Positions 7,749-15,080 of a stretch of 32,324 nucleotides of DNA are shown here, in pieces. The position numbers were made by a program, and so were the translations under genes. Source of the stretch: Bacteroidales bacterium. Lineage in GTDB: Bacteria > Bacteroidota > Bacteroidia > Bacteroidales > WCHB1-69. Numbering within the stretch: position 1 is the stretch's first letter; each line of letters begins with the position of its first letter. The notes below the pieces were generated by a model. That model ran no database searches and was not told where the DNA came from. It saw nothing but the letters and a program-made list of their open reading frames with translations. The stretch spans positions 1 through 32,324 of the forward strand of contig JAQVNO010000013.1 of assembly GCA_028703095.1 (NCBI GenBank), in the 5' to 3' direction.

Positions 7749-8183
7749 ATGAAAACAAAGCATTTTATTTACGTATTGTTTTTATTTACATCCATATTAA
7801 TAACCGGATGCTATAAATTTAGTTTAAATCAAGAAGAACAGTATTTATGCGGAAGATGGAAAATTGTTGTATTAGATAGCTGCTCAGAAAAAGGAAGTTG
7901 GTCATCTGTTCTTCGTGATAAAGGGATATTTTATTTTCACAGTAACTTGACATGTGATGTTAAAAATATAGATCGTGAACCATTTTTGTTTGGGAAGTCT
8001 TTTTATTGGAGGATAACTGGTATGCCAGACGATGGAAATCAAAATTTAGAAATATATAATGAACAATACATTTTTCCAAGTACCATCTCTTATAATGGAT
8101 ATGAAGAAATGTCTATTTATATTACAATGAAAAATGTTGACTTGGTAGGTTATTATGTGGTATTAAAAAGGTGTAAATTGTAA
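7749..8183 (+). CDS. Small predicted lipoprotein, possibly lipocalin-like (second of three)
   Basis: The 144-residue product has a type II signal peptide (MKTKHFIYVLFLFTSILITGC, Cys21). After the anchor, 'QYLCGRWKIVVLDSC' resembles the opening strand of lipocalin-like domains (G.W.l), and the rest alternates strands and turns (SFYWRITGMPDDGNQNLEIYNE; 'VDLVGYYVVLKR'). That similarity is weak and would need a structure search. It lies 12 bp after the first and 3 bp before the third lipoprotein gene, so the three are probably translated from one mRNA. Confidence 0.8.
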   Translation: MKTKHFIYVLFLFTSILITGCYKFSLNQEEQYLCGRWKIVVLDSCSEKGSWSSVLRDKGIFYFHSNLTCDVKNIDREPFLFGKSFYWRITGMPDDGNQNLEIYNEQYIFPSTISYNGYEEMSIYITMKNVDLVGYYVVLKRCKL

Positions 8184-8186
8184 ACC

Positions 8187-8570
8187 ATGAAAACACTTTT
8201 AAAAACAATAGTACTGCTGCTTTTATCTCTTCTATTTGTTCATTGTAAACCAGAGCCGATAGAACCGGAGCCGATAGATTACCGAGATCAATGGTGCGGA
8301 GATTATGCATGTAATACAGATTATTATTATAATGATACAACAGTAATAGTAAGTGTAAATAAAGTAAATGATTCCATGCTTTCCTTTTCAAATATTGGGA
8401 ATCATCAGGTAGATGATATACGAGTAAGTATAAATGGGCATTTTTTTGAACGAAAATATGGTAGTTATGATGTATTTTCAGGAAATTTTTACAAGGATAG
8501 TGTTAGCTTTCAGATAGTATTTTACCTTCATTTTACATATTGTTATTACTTTAATGGAGCTAAATTATGA
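8187..8570 (+). CDS. Small predicted lipoprotein (third of three)
   Basis: This 127-residue protein has a long hydrophobic signal segment and a lipobox-like LFVHC (Cys20), followed by a short Pro-Glu repeat (EPIEPEPI) that would act as a linker away from the membrane. The mature part starts 'QWCGDYACNTDYYYNDTT'. This W-C-G-x-Y start parallels the 'YLCGRWK' start of the preceding gene, and like it ends in a hydrophobic strand. The two may therefore share a small beta-barrel fold, which is an inference from pattern only. The gene starts 3 bp after its neighbour. A 72-bp AT-rich gap separates it from the convergent hydro-lyase gene, with no convincing terminator. Confidence 0.75.
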   Translation: MKTLLKTIVLLLLSLLFVHCKPEPIEPEPIDYRDQWCGDYACNTDYYYNDTTVIVSVNKVNDSMLSFSNIGNHQVDDIRVSINGHFFERKYGSYDVFSGNFYKDSVSFQIVFYLHFTYCYYFNGAKL

Positions 8571-8642
8571 AACCACTTTAAAGAAGTTACAACAGTCTTC
8601 CTTTTCAATAAATAAGCAAGTAAGATTCTTAAGAAAATATAC

Positions 8643-10415
8643 TTAGTGATTTTTCAGGTAGTTGGCTAATCCTTTGGCATCAAAGATATGCATGATTTTC
8701 TCCGGTAATTTAGCGAAAGCGAATGTTTTGTTTTCAATGCAAATGCTTCCGTTCCGGAAATCGATGTCAATGGTGTTTCCCTGCTTGAAATAGTCTACTG
8801 CTTCGGGCAATACAATAATCGGGAGCCCCTGGTTAATGGCGGAGCGGTAAAAGATTCTGTTTACCGATTTACATAGCACTGCTTTAACTCCTACATGGGT
8901 TAATCCTACCGCAGGATGTTCACGCGAACTGCCACAACCGAAATTCCATCCGGCAACAACAATGTCGCCTTGGCTTACCTTTTCGGAGAAATGCTTGTCA
9001 ACACCAGCGAAGAGATATTGTTTGATTTTCTCCGGCTCGGCACTTTTAATGGCATAGGTTAAATTACCGGCAAACATTTGGTCGGTATTCATATTGTCGA
9101 TATCGGTATAATTCCATATTTTCTTTTCCAGTCTATTGTCCGTTTCTTGTACTTCAATGGTTTGGCTTTGTTGTTTTTGGAAAGGAAATACTTCCTTGGC
9201 AGTAATACCTCTTGGGTCGGTAATTTCTCCTTTTAAAGCGGAATAGGCTATCGTTGCCGGTGATGCTAAATAAATGTTGGCTTCTTTGTTTCCCATTCTG
9301 CCTTTAAAATTACGGTTGGCGGTTGAAATTACATTAATATTATCGGCAGGAATGCCTTGTCCGGTTCCCAAACAAGGTCCGCAGGAAGGGGTTAACATGT
9401 TCGCCCCTGACATTAGCAAGGTTTCTATCAAGCCTTCTTTCATGGCTTGATGAAAAATTTCTTTCGAAGCGGGAATAACCAATAATTGAAACCCACGTGG
9501 TATTTCATTGCCTTCGAGTATCTCTGCTGCTTGTCGCAAATCTTCGATGCGACCATTGGTACAAGTGCCTATCACGGCTTGTTGTATTTTTGTGCCTTGT
9601 ACTTCTGCTACTGCTTTTACATTATCAACATGATGTGGAGCCGAAACGACAGGGAAAATATCCTTTAATTGTAGGGTGATTTCTTTGGCATAGTGTGCAT
9701 CGGCATCCGCCCATACACCGTGAGTGGGTTTGCCTACATAGGCGGACAGTACTTCATCGGCAGGGAAAACAGCATTCTTAGCACCCATTTCGGAAGCCAG
9801 GTTAGCCATGGTCATGCGATCGGCAATGCTGAGCGTTTTTACTCCTTCTCCGTGATACTCTATCGACATATAATCGGCGCCGTCGGAACCTATCATACCT
9901 ATAATCCAAAGGGCTAAATCTTTGGCATAGACGTGTTGAGGTAATTTTCCCTCTAAGTGTATCTTAATGCTTTCCGGTACGCGAAACCAGGTTTCTCCTT
10001 GTTTCCATAAACCGGCAGCTTCCGTGCGGTCGATACCGGCAGCAAAAGCATTGAAAGCCCCGGCAGTACAAGTATGGCTGTCGCTACCGACGATAATCAT
10101 CCCCGGTCGTGCGTACAATGCCATAATCTGATGACATATGCCGTTGCCTACGTCATGAAATCTTTTTATCTTCTGTTCATCGACAAAATCTCTTATCCTT
10201 TGGTAATCGTTGGCTAAGGCGGCAACGGTAGGAGGGGCGTTATGGTCTAAGACTATCAACAACTGCTCGGGATTATTAACGCGTGTACCTCCCATTTTTT
10301 TAAATGTCTCGGCTATACTTGCCGTGTTGTCGTGCGATAAAACAATATCCGGTTTGGCAAAGACAATGCTATTGCATGTTGCATTAAAAATTTTTTCAAC
10401 AAAAGTACGTCCCAT
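8643..10415 (-). CDS. Fused LeuC-LeuD-type hydro-lyase (aconitase superfamily)
   Basis: This 590-residue enzyme joins a large aconitase/isopropylmalate isomerase domain (1-415) to a small swivel domain (430-590) in one chain. The 4Fe-4S ligands are visible: Cys285 in GTCTNG, and Cys345 and Cys348 in SCGPC. Substrate motifs GSDSHTCTAGA (110-120) and STANRNFKGRMG (364-375) are intact, and the small domain has FGCGSSREH (492-500). 3-Isopropylmalate dehydratase is usually two subunits (about 420 and 165 residues), so this is a fusion of both. The specificity loop of the small domain reads MFAGNLTY (447-454) where LeuD usually has an ARYL/YLR pattern with Arg, so the true substrate could be isopropylmalate, citrate or another acid. 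No other leucine genes are present. It starts 20 bp after the thrS stop without its own -7 element. Confidence 0.85.
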   Translation of the reverse strand: MGRTFVEKIFNATCNSIVFAKPDIVLSHDNTASIAETFKKMGGTRVNNPEQLLIVLDHNAPPTVAALANDYQRIRDFVDEQKIKRFHDVGNGICHQIMALYARPGMIIVGSDSHTCTAGAFNAFAAGIDRTEAAGLWKQGETWFRVPESIKIHLEGKLPQHVYAKDLALWIIGMIGSDGADYMSIEYHGEGVKTLSIADRMTMANLASEMGAKNAVFPADEVLSAYVGKPTHGVWADADAHYAKEITLQLKDIFPVVSAPHHVDNVKAVAEVQGTKIQQAVIGTCTNGRIEDLRQAAEILEGNEIPRGFQLLVIPASKEIFHQAMKEGLIETLLMSGANMLTPSCGPCLGTGQGIPADNINVISTANRNFKGRMGNKEANIYLASPATIAYSALKGEITDPRGITAKEVFPFQKQQSQTIEVQETDNRLEKKIWNYTDIDNMNTDQMFAGNLTYAIKSAEPEKIKQYLFAGVDKHFSEKVSQGDIVVAGWNFGCGSSREHPAVGLTHVGVKAVLCKSVNRIFYRSAINQGLPIIVLPEAVDYFKQGNTIDIDFRNGSICIENKTFAFAKLPEKIMHIFDAKGLANYLKNH

Positions 10416-10435
10416 AAAGACTTAATTCCAATAAT

Positions 10436-12370
10436 TTATTTAAGTGATTCTGTTATTTCATCGTTAATATGTGAGATAAAAGCTTCAATCGACATAGTTC
10501 CCAAATCTTCCATGCCGTGTTTACGTACGGAAATGCTATGCTCGTTTTGTTCTTTTTCTCCAACTATTAACATATAGGGTATTTTCTGTAATTCTGCATC
10601 TCTGATTTTCTTCCCTGTTTTCTCGCTTCTGTCGTCGATGGAAAGACGAATACCTTCTTTGTCTAAGGCTTGCATAAGGGAACGCGCATAGTCCATGTAC
10701 TTATCGCTTATAGGTAAAATAATGGCTTGTTCGGGTGTCAGCCACAAGGGGAAATTTCCTCCCGTATGTTCTATCAATACGGCTACAAAGCGTTCCATTG
10801 AGCCAAAAGGAGCCCGATGTATCATGATGGGTCTGTATTTTTGGTTGTCATTTCCTATGTATTCCAATTCAAATCGTTCCGGTAAGTTATAATCGACTTG
10901 TATGGTTCCGAGTTGCCATTTTCGTCCAATAGCATCCCTTACCATAAAGTCTAATTTAGGACCGTAAAAAGCGGCTTCGCCAATTTCAACTACGGTATTC
11001 AAATTACGCACTTCGGCAGCATGAATGATGGCTTTCTCGGCTTTTTCCCAATTTTCGTCCGAGCCGATATATTTTTCTGTGTTCTTCGGGTCTCGTAAGG
11101 ATATTTGTGCAGTATATTCAGTGAAGTTAAGGGTTTTAAAAATATACAGTACAATGTCTATTACTTTACAGAATTCTTCTTCCAATTGGTCGGCTGTACA
11201 AAAAATGTGGGCATCGTCTTGGGTAAAACCCCTTACACGTGTGAGCCCGTGCAACTCCCCGCTTTGCTCGTAACGATATACGGTTCCGAATTCGGCTAAA
11301 CGTAAAGGCAGGTCTTTGTATGACCTTGGCTTAGAAGCATAAATTTCACAGTGGTGAGGGCAGTTCATGGGTTTTAAGAAGAATTCTTCTCCTTCTTGAG
11401 GGGTTGTTATCGGGTGAAACGAATCTTTGCCGTATTTTTGATAGTGCCCTGATGTTTTGTATAACTCAACATTCCCTATATGGGGACATAACACTTGTTG
11501 ATAGCCGTATTCTTTTTGAACTTTTTTCAGGAAGTTCTCCAGTCGTTCTCTTAAAGCGGCACCTTTGGGTAACCAGATAGGAAGTCCCGCTCCAACTTTC
11601 TGTGAGAAAGTAAATAATTCCAATTCTTTCCCTATTTTACGATGGTCTCTTTTTTTTGCTTCTTCGAGCAGTAAGAGGTAATCATCGAGTTCTTTCTTCT
11701 TGGGGAAAGTAACGGCATAAATACGTGTCAGCTGCTTACGTTTCTCATCACCTCGCCAATAGGCACCGGCTAAACTCAATAGCTTAATGGCTTTAATGGG
11801 TGCCATGGTCGGTAAGTGAGGTCCTCTGCATAAATCCACGAAGTTGCCGCTCTTGTAAAAGGTAATGCTTCCGTCTTCAAGATCTTGAATCAATTCTATT
11901 TTGTATTCATCTCCTTTATCGGAGAAATATTTTATCGCTTCTGCTTTCGTTACTTCCATACGGGTAATTTCTTCTTTGGCAGCAACGAGTTCCGCCATTT
12001 TATCTTCAATTTTTTTAAAGTCATCGGAAGAAATGGCATGATCCATGAAATCTATATCATAGTAAAATCCCGTTTCAATGCCGGGTCCTATTCCGAATTT
12101 AACACCGGGATAGAGTATTTCAATGGCTGAAGCCATCAGGTGGGCTGATGTATGCCAAAATACATCTTTGCCTGCGGCATCGTTCCAGGTCAACAAACGC
12201 AGACTGACATCTGTAAGTATAGGACGGTTGATGTCCCACCCTTCATTGTTTATAACTGCCGCCAGCACATTTCTGGCAAGTCCTTCGCTGATGGACAATG
12301 CGACTTCATAGGAAGTGATTCCTTGTTTAAAAATTTTTACCGATCCGTCGGGTAACGTTATATGTATCAT
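10436..12370 (-). CDS. thrS: Threonyl-tRNA synthetase
   Basis: ThrRS charges tRNA-Thr in the cytoplasm. From ATG 12370 it is 644 residues, the family's normal length. In order: an N-terminal TGS domain ([17 protein letters not shown]), an editing domain with [11 protein letters not shown] (the HxxxH site), then the class II catalytic core with '[11 protein letters not shown]' carrying the zinc Cys, '[30 protein letters not shown]' (motif 2) and '[18 protein letters not shown]' (motif 3), and an anticodon-binding domain from about residue 545. A longer reading frame extends upstream to 12475, but the extension crosses the promoter and is not conserved. The leader is short, so there is no room for a T-box or operator-type leader. 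The hydro-lyase gene follows after 20 bp. Confidence 0.97.
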   Translation of the reverse strand: MIHITLPDGSVKIFKQGITSYEVALSISEGLARNVLAAVINNEGWDINRPILTDVSLRLLTWNDAAGKDVFWHTSAHLMASAIEILYPGVKFGIGPGIETGFYYDIDFMDHAISSDDFKKIEDKMAELVAAKEEITRMEVTKAEAIKYFSDKGDEYKIELIQDLEDGSITFYKSGNFVDLCRGPHLPTMAPIKAIKLLSLAGAYWRGDEKRKQLTRIYAVTFPKKKELDDYLLLLEEAKKRDHRKIGKELELFTFSQKVGAGLPIWLPKGAALRERLENFLKKVQKEYGYQQVLCPHIGNVELYKTSGHYQKYGKDSFHPITTPQEGEEFFLKPMNCPHHCEIYASKPRSYKDLPLRLAEFGTVYRYEQSGELHGLTRVRGFTQDDAHIFCTADQLEEEFCKVIDIVLYIFKTLNFTEYTAQISLRDPKNTEKYIGSDENWEKAEKAIIHAAEVRNLNTVVEIGEAAFYGPKLDFMVRDAIGRKWQLGTIQVDYNLPERFELEYIGNDNQKYRPIMIHRAPFGSMERFVAVLIEHTGGNFPLWLTPEQAIILPISDKYMDYARSLMQALDKEGIRLSIDDRSEKTGKKIRDAELQKIPYMLIVGEKEQNEHSISVRKHGMEDLGTMSIEAFISHINDEITESLK

Positions 12371-12396
12371 ATTTTTATCTTTTGATAAATTAACTG

Positions 12397-12404
12397 CAAA
12401 AGTA
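12397..12404 (-). promoter_or_regulatory. -7 promoter element of thrS
   Basis: The minus strand reads TACTTTTG followed by CA, 26 bp upstream of the ATG at 12370. It supports that start codon over the longer reading frame and gives a leader of roughly 20 nt. Confidence 0.7.
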
Positions 12405-12461
12405 CATAAAATTATATTGCCATACACAGCCGGATTAAAATATTGTGAGATGTTGCATTGC

Positions 12462-12487
12462 GTAGGACGTAGCATGCTACGTCCTAC
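12462..12487. repeat. Perfect 26-bp palindrome (REP-like)
   Basis: GTAGGACGTAGCA at 12462-12474 is followed directly by its exact reverse complement to 12487. It is clearly richer in GC than the flanks. It overlaps the 3' end of the minus-strand gene 12484-13359 and provides its TAG stop. It could form a cruciform or an RNA hairpin between that gene and thrS. Confidence 0.92.
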
Positions 12488-13359
12488 TTCCTTTTCGGAT
12501 ATTTTGTGTATGTTGTTTTATACGATTTGGCATAATTCAAGCCATTATAGAGTTCGGGATTGGCATATTTTTCATCATTCAGATTTGCATCCAATAGTTT
12601 CATTTCCTCGACGATGAGGGTGTTTTTTGCAATGCCTTTTTCATCTTTTAACACTTTTGTGTGGTGAAGCAAAACAGATTTCTCCTTATCCCAAACGTAT
12701 TGCTCTGCATACAAAACACTTTTGCTTTTTACTCCTTTTGGAGAAACTCCTTCTCTTACAATTTTTAAAATTGTGGTATCACCCTTTTTTTCTATGTTCT
12801 CAATACGTCCTTCTTCAAATGAAAGTTTTAGCCAGCCTTGTATATAGAAAGGAAACATTTCACTAAATACTAAAAATTGAGGATATAAAAACGGAAACGA
12901 ACAAGCAACTTTACACCACGAAGTATCAACTTGGCATGTTTTGTTTTTATGGTCTATAATCCACCATATTTTTCCATTATATACATACTGCATAGAATCG
13001 GTAAGGTTTAAAATGTTATAATGAGAATTTGCCAATGAATTCAAATTGCTATCCATTTCAAGAATAAAGTTTTTATGTTCTTGGGATTTTTCTTCCGATT
13101 TCCATATATTGATAATTTCTCCTGTTCGGTAAAAAAGCACTTGATAATTTTTTGTGCTTATCGATGGACTTCCTTTTATTTGCTCATTGGCAATTAAATG
13201 AACTTCACCGGATTGAATGGTATTGCCTAATGCAATCAATGATTGCACTTCGGGATGCTTAGATATTTTCTCTTTTTCTTGGGCAATAGCCTTTTGAGAG
13301 AAAAGAAAAAAAGCAGAACCAAACAATACTATTAAACATATTTGTTTTAATGTTTTCAT
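12484..13359 (-). CDS. Secreted protein of unknown function
   Basis: This is a 291-residue protein with a Sec signal peptide ([20 protein letters not shown]...KAIAQ), cleaved after about residue 26. It has no lipobox, so the mature protein should be periplasmic or exported. The mature part is rich in beta strands with alternating charge ('[17 protein letters not shown]', '[15 protein letters not shown]', '[23 protein letters not shown]'), reminiscent of LolA/LolB-like incomplete barrels, but I cannot assign it. The C-terminus is very basic (TYTKYPKRK) and ends exactly where a 26-bp palindrome begins. The palindrome's first bases form the stop codon, so the original C-terminus may have been different. 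No TAnnTTTG element is evident upstream. Confidence 0.8.
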   Translation of the reverse strand: MKTLKQICLIVLFGSAFFLFSQKAIAQEKEKISKHPEVQSLIALGNTIQSGEVHLIANEQIKGSPSISTKNYQVLFYRTGEIINIWKSEEKSQEHKNFILEMDSNLNSLANSHYNILNLTDSMQYVYNGKIWWIIDHKNKTCQVDTSWCKVACSFPFLYPQFLVFSEMFPFYIQGWLKLSFEEGRIENIEKKGDTTILKIVREGVSPKGVKSKSVLYAEQYVWDKEKSVLLHHTKVLKDEKGIAKNTLIVEEMKLLDANLNDEKYANPELYNGLNYAKSYKTTYTKYPKRK

Positions 13360-13962
13360 GGGTATTCTTTTTAAATTAATAATTATAAAATACGTATTAC
13401 TTTTTGTGCCATAAATTGCTCACGTAATAACAAAATATGGGCGATTTTGCTTCCCTGTGAAAATGCTTGTAGCATCACCTTTGCAACGAGAACACAAAAT
13501 TGCGAAGGTGATATTTGCCCAAGTTAGTTTTGCATAAAAACCAAATATTCTGTTTTCCTTTTTTTAATATTTTTGTATGTGAATTTTCAAAGAGAATAAC
13601 ATTATGTACGTAAAAACGTCTATATAGGAAAGGCATAATACTTACTTCTATAAATATAATAAAGCCTTGTAAAAAGAAAACTTCATTTACTAAAAACCCG
13701 ATAATATTTTTTTCTATCATGTTGCTCTCATTTTTCTTAATGCAGTTTTTAGGAGAATTTCTCATTTTTCGTTCATACATCAGTCTTTATTTATATAAAC
13801 ACGCTCAAGCTTCCTTTTATTGCATGAAACTCAATTTTTATAAAATTTATTAATTTGTTGAATATAATATATTTACAAGTCTTTGCTTTCTATTTTTATT
13901 GATTAAGTAGAAATGAATGCCTGTTTTTGGAATGAAAACAAGGATTGCAGATAAACAAAAGA
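13360..13962. other. 603-bp intergenic region with one hairpin, no confident gene
   Basis: This gap lies between two minus-strand genes. It is AT-rich and holds a 13-bp stem hairpin (13474-13512). A 101-codon minus-strand frame (13475-13780) has low-complexity Phe/Ile/Lys/Asn composition and no promoter or homology I can recognise, so I do not call it a gene. The part from 13781 to 13962 shows nothing identifiable. Confidence 0.6.
13474..13512. repeat. Long stem-loop (13-bp stem, 13-nt loop)
   Basis: ATCACCTTTGCAA (13474-13486) pairs with TTGCGAAGGTGAT (13500-13512) with one mismatch, which becomes a G-U pair in one RNA strand. No T run follows on either strand, so it is not a typical terminator. 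Confidence 0.75.
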
Positions 13963-14982
13963 TCAAATCAATTTATGTAAATCTTCAACAAACGCTTTAA
14001 TGTCATCTTCGGAGGTGTCCCAGGAAGTAACCAGGCGTATTTCGCCTTCATTTTCATTCCATATATAAAAGAAGTGTTTTTGCAAGAGCTTTTCAATAAT
14101 TTCGGGGGGCATTTTCACTAAAATAATGTTGGCATCGGTGGCTTGGGTGAAAGTAAAGGCGTGCAAGTCTTCTATTTTACTGCGTAAATAACGAGCCATA
14201 TGATTGGCATGAAGGGCGTTTTGTTTCCAGATGTCGTTTGTAAGATAGGGGATAAACTGAGCGGAAACAAAGCGCATTTTGGAATATAATTGAGCCGATT
14301 GTTTGCGGATATATTTCATATTTTCGCTTAGTTCACTTTTAAAACTTACAATGGCTTCTCCCAACATCATTCCGTTTTTAGTCCCACCAAAACTTAAAAT
14401 GTCTACTCCGCAATCTACGCTTATCTCTTTCAGACTTTTATTTAAGGAGACGGCGGCATTGGCGATACGCGCTCCATCCATATGCAGATACATATTGTGG
14501 GTGTGAATATAATCGGCTATGGCTTTGATTTCATCTATGGTATATACTGTGCCGAGTTCAGAGCATTGGGAAATATACACTGCTTTTGGTTGAGAATGAT
14601 GCTCAAAGCCAAAATGACTCATATGCGGTTTCAAAAGAGCAGGAGTTAGTTTGCCGTCGGGGGTGGGAATGCTTTTTAAAGCTGCACCGGTAATGAATTC
14701 GGGCGCTCCGCATTCGTCAACGGCGATGTGTGCAGTGTCGGGACAAAGTATGGAATGAAAGGAAGAGACACATGCTTTCAAAGACATAACATTGGCACCG
14801 GTTCCATTGAAAACAAAAAATACTTCGGCATTTTCACCGAAAATGTCTTTTATCTTTTGTTGGGCTTGTTGTGTCCAGGGGTCATCACCATACGCAATGC
14901 AATGGTTTTTGTTTGCTTCTTCGATGGCTTTTAAAATGTCAGGATGTATACCCGAATGATTATCACTGCCGAAACTTCTCAT
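13963..14982 (-). CDS. Low-specificity L-threonine aldolase (PLP-dependent)
   Basis: This enzyme family splits L-threonine or L-allo-threonine to glycine and acetaldehyde with pyridoxal phosphate in the cytoplasm. From ATG 14982 it has 339 residues. The start MRSFGSDNHSGIHPDIL matches the family's 'R-S-DN-SG-HP' opening. 'HMDGARIANAA' (Asp169, Arg172) is the PLP-ring and phosphate region, and the Schiff-base lysine is Lys202 in LSFGGTKNGM. A longer frame up to 15045 runs through the promoter and adds a hydrophobic stretch absent from the family, so I reject that start. A -7 element sits 23 bp upstream of the chosen ATG. The antiporter gene upstream ends at 15081, leaving about 100 bp. The related beta-eliminating lyases share this fold, so the exact substrate is less certain than the fold. 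Confidence 0.9.
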   Translation of the reverse strand: MRSFGSDNHSGIHPDILKAIEEANKNHCIAYGDDPWTQQAQQKIKDIFGENAEVFFVFNGTGANVMSLKACVSSFHSILCPDTAHIAVDECGAPEFITGAALKSIPTPDGKLTPALLKPHMSHFGFEHHSQPKAVYISQCSELGTVYTIDEIKAIADYIHTHNMYLHMDGARIANAAVSLNKSLKEISVDCGVDILSFGGTKNGMMLGEAIVSFKSELSENMKYIRKQSAQLYSKMRFVSAQFIPYLTNDIWKQNALHANHMARYLRSKIEDLHAFTFTQATDANIILVKMPPEIIEKLLQKHFFYIWNENEGEIRLVTSWDTSEDDIKAFVEDLHKLI

Positions 14983-15005
14983 TGTTGTAAATATTATAAT
15001 ATCTG

Positions 15006-15013
15006 CAAAAATA
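15006..15013 (-). promoter_or_regulatory. -7 promoter element of the threonine aldolase gene
   Basis: The minus strand reads TATTTTTG followed by CA, 23 bp upstream of the ATG at 14982. Confidence 0.7.
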
Positions 15014-15080
15014 CATAAAATAGTAAAAGCACGTGCAGGATTCAAGCCGCCGGGATGTTTTTTTAAGCCTGTATTATCGC

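Noticed and set aside
12371-12461. T-box or attenuator leader for thrS
   Set aside because: The promoter leaves a leader of roughly 20 nt, too short for such elements.
12371-12475. N-terminal extension of thrS to 12475
   Set aside because: The extension runs through the TACTTTTG promoter; the TGS domain begins at ATG 12370.
13475-13780. 101-codon minus-strand reading frame in the 600-bp gap
   Set aside because: Low-complexity Phe/Ile/Lys/Asn composition, no signal or domain, no promoter element, and it begins inside a hairpin; typical of chance frames in AT-rich DNA.
14983-15045. N-terminal extension of the threonine aldolase to 15045
   Set aside because: It crosses the -7 element and adds a hydrophobic segment foreign to this cytoplasmic enzyme.
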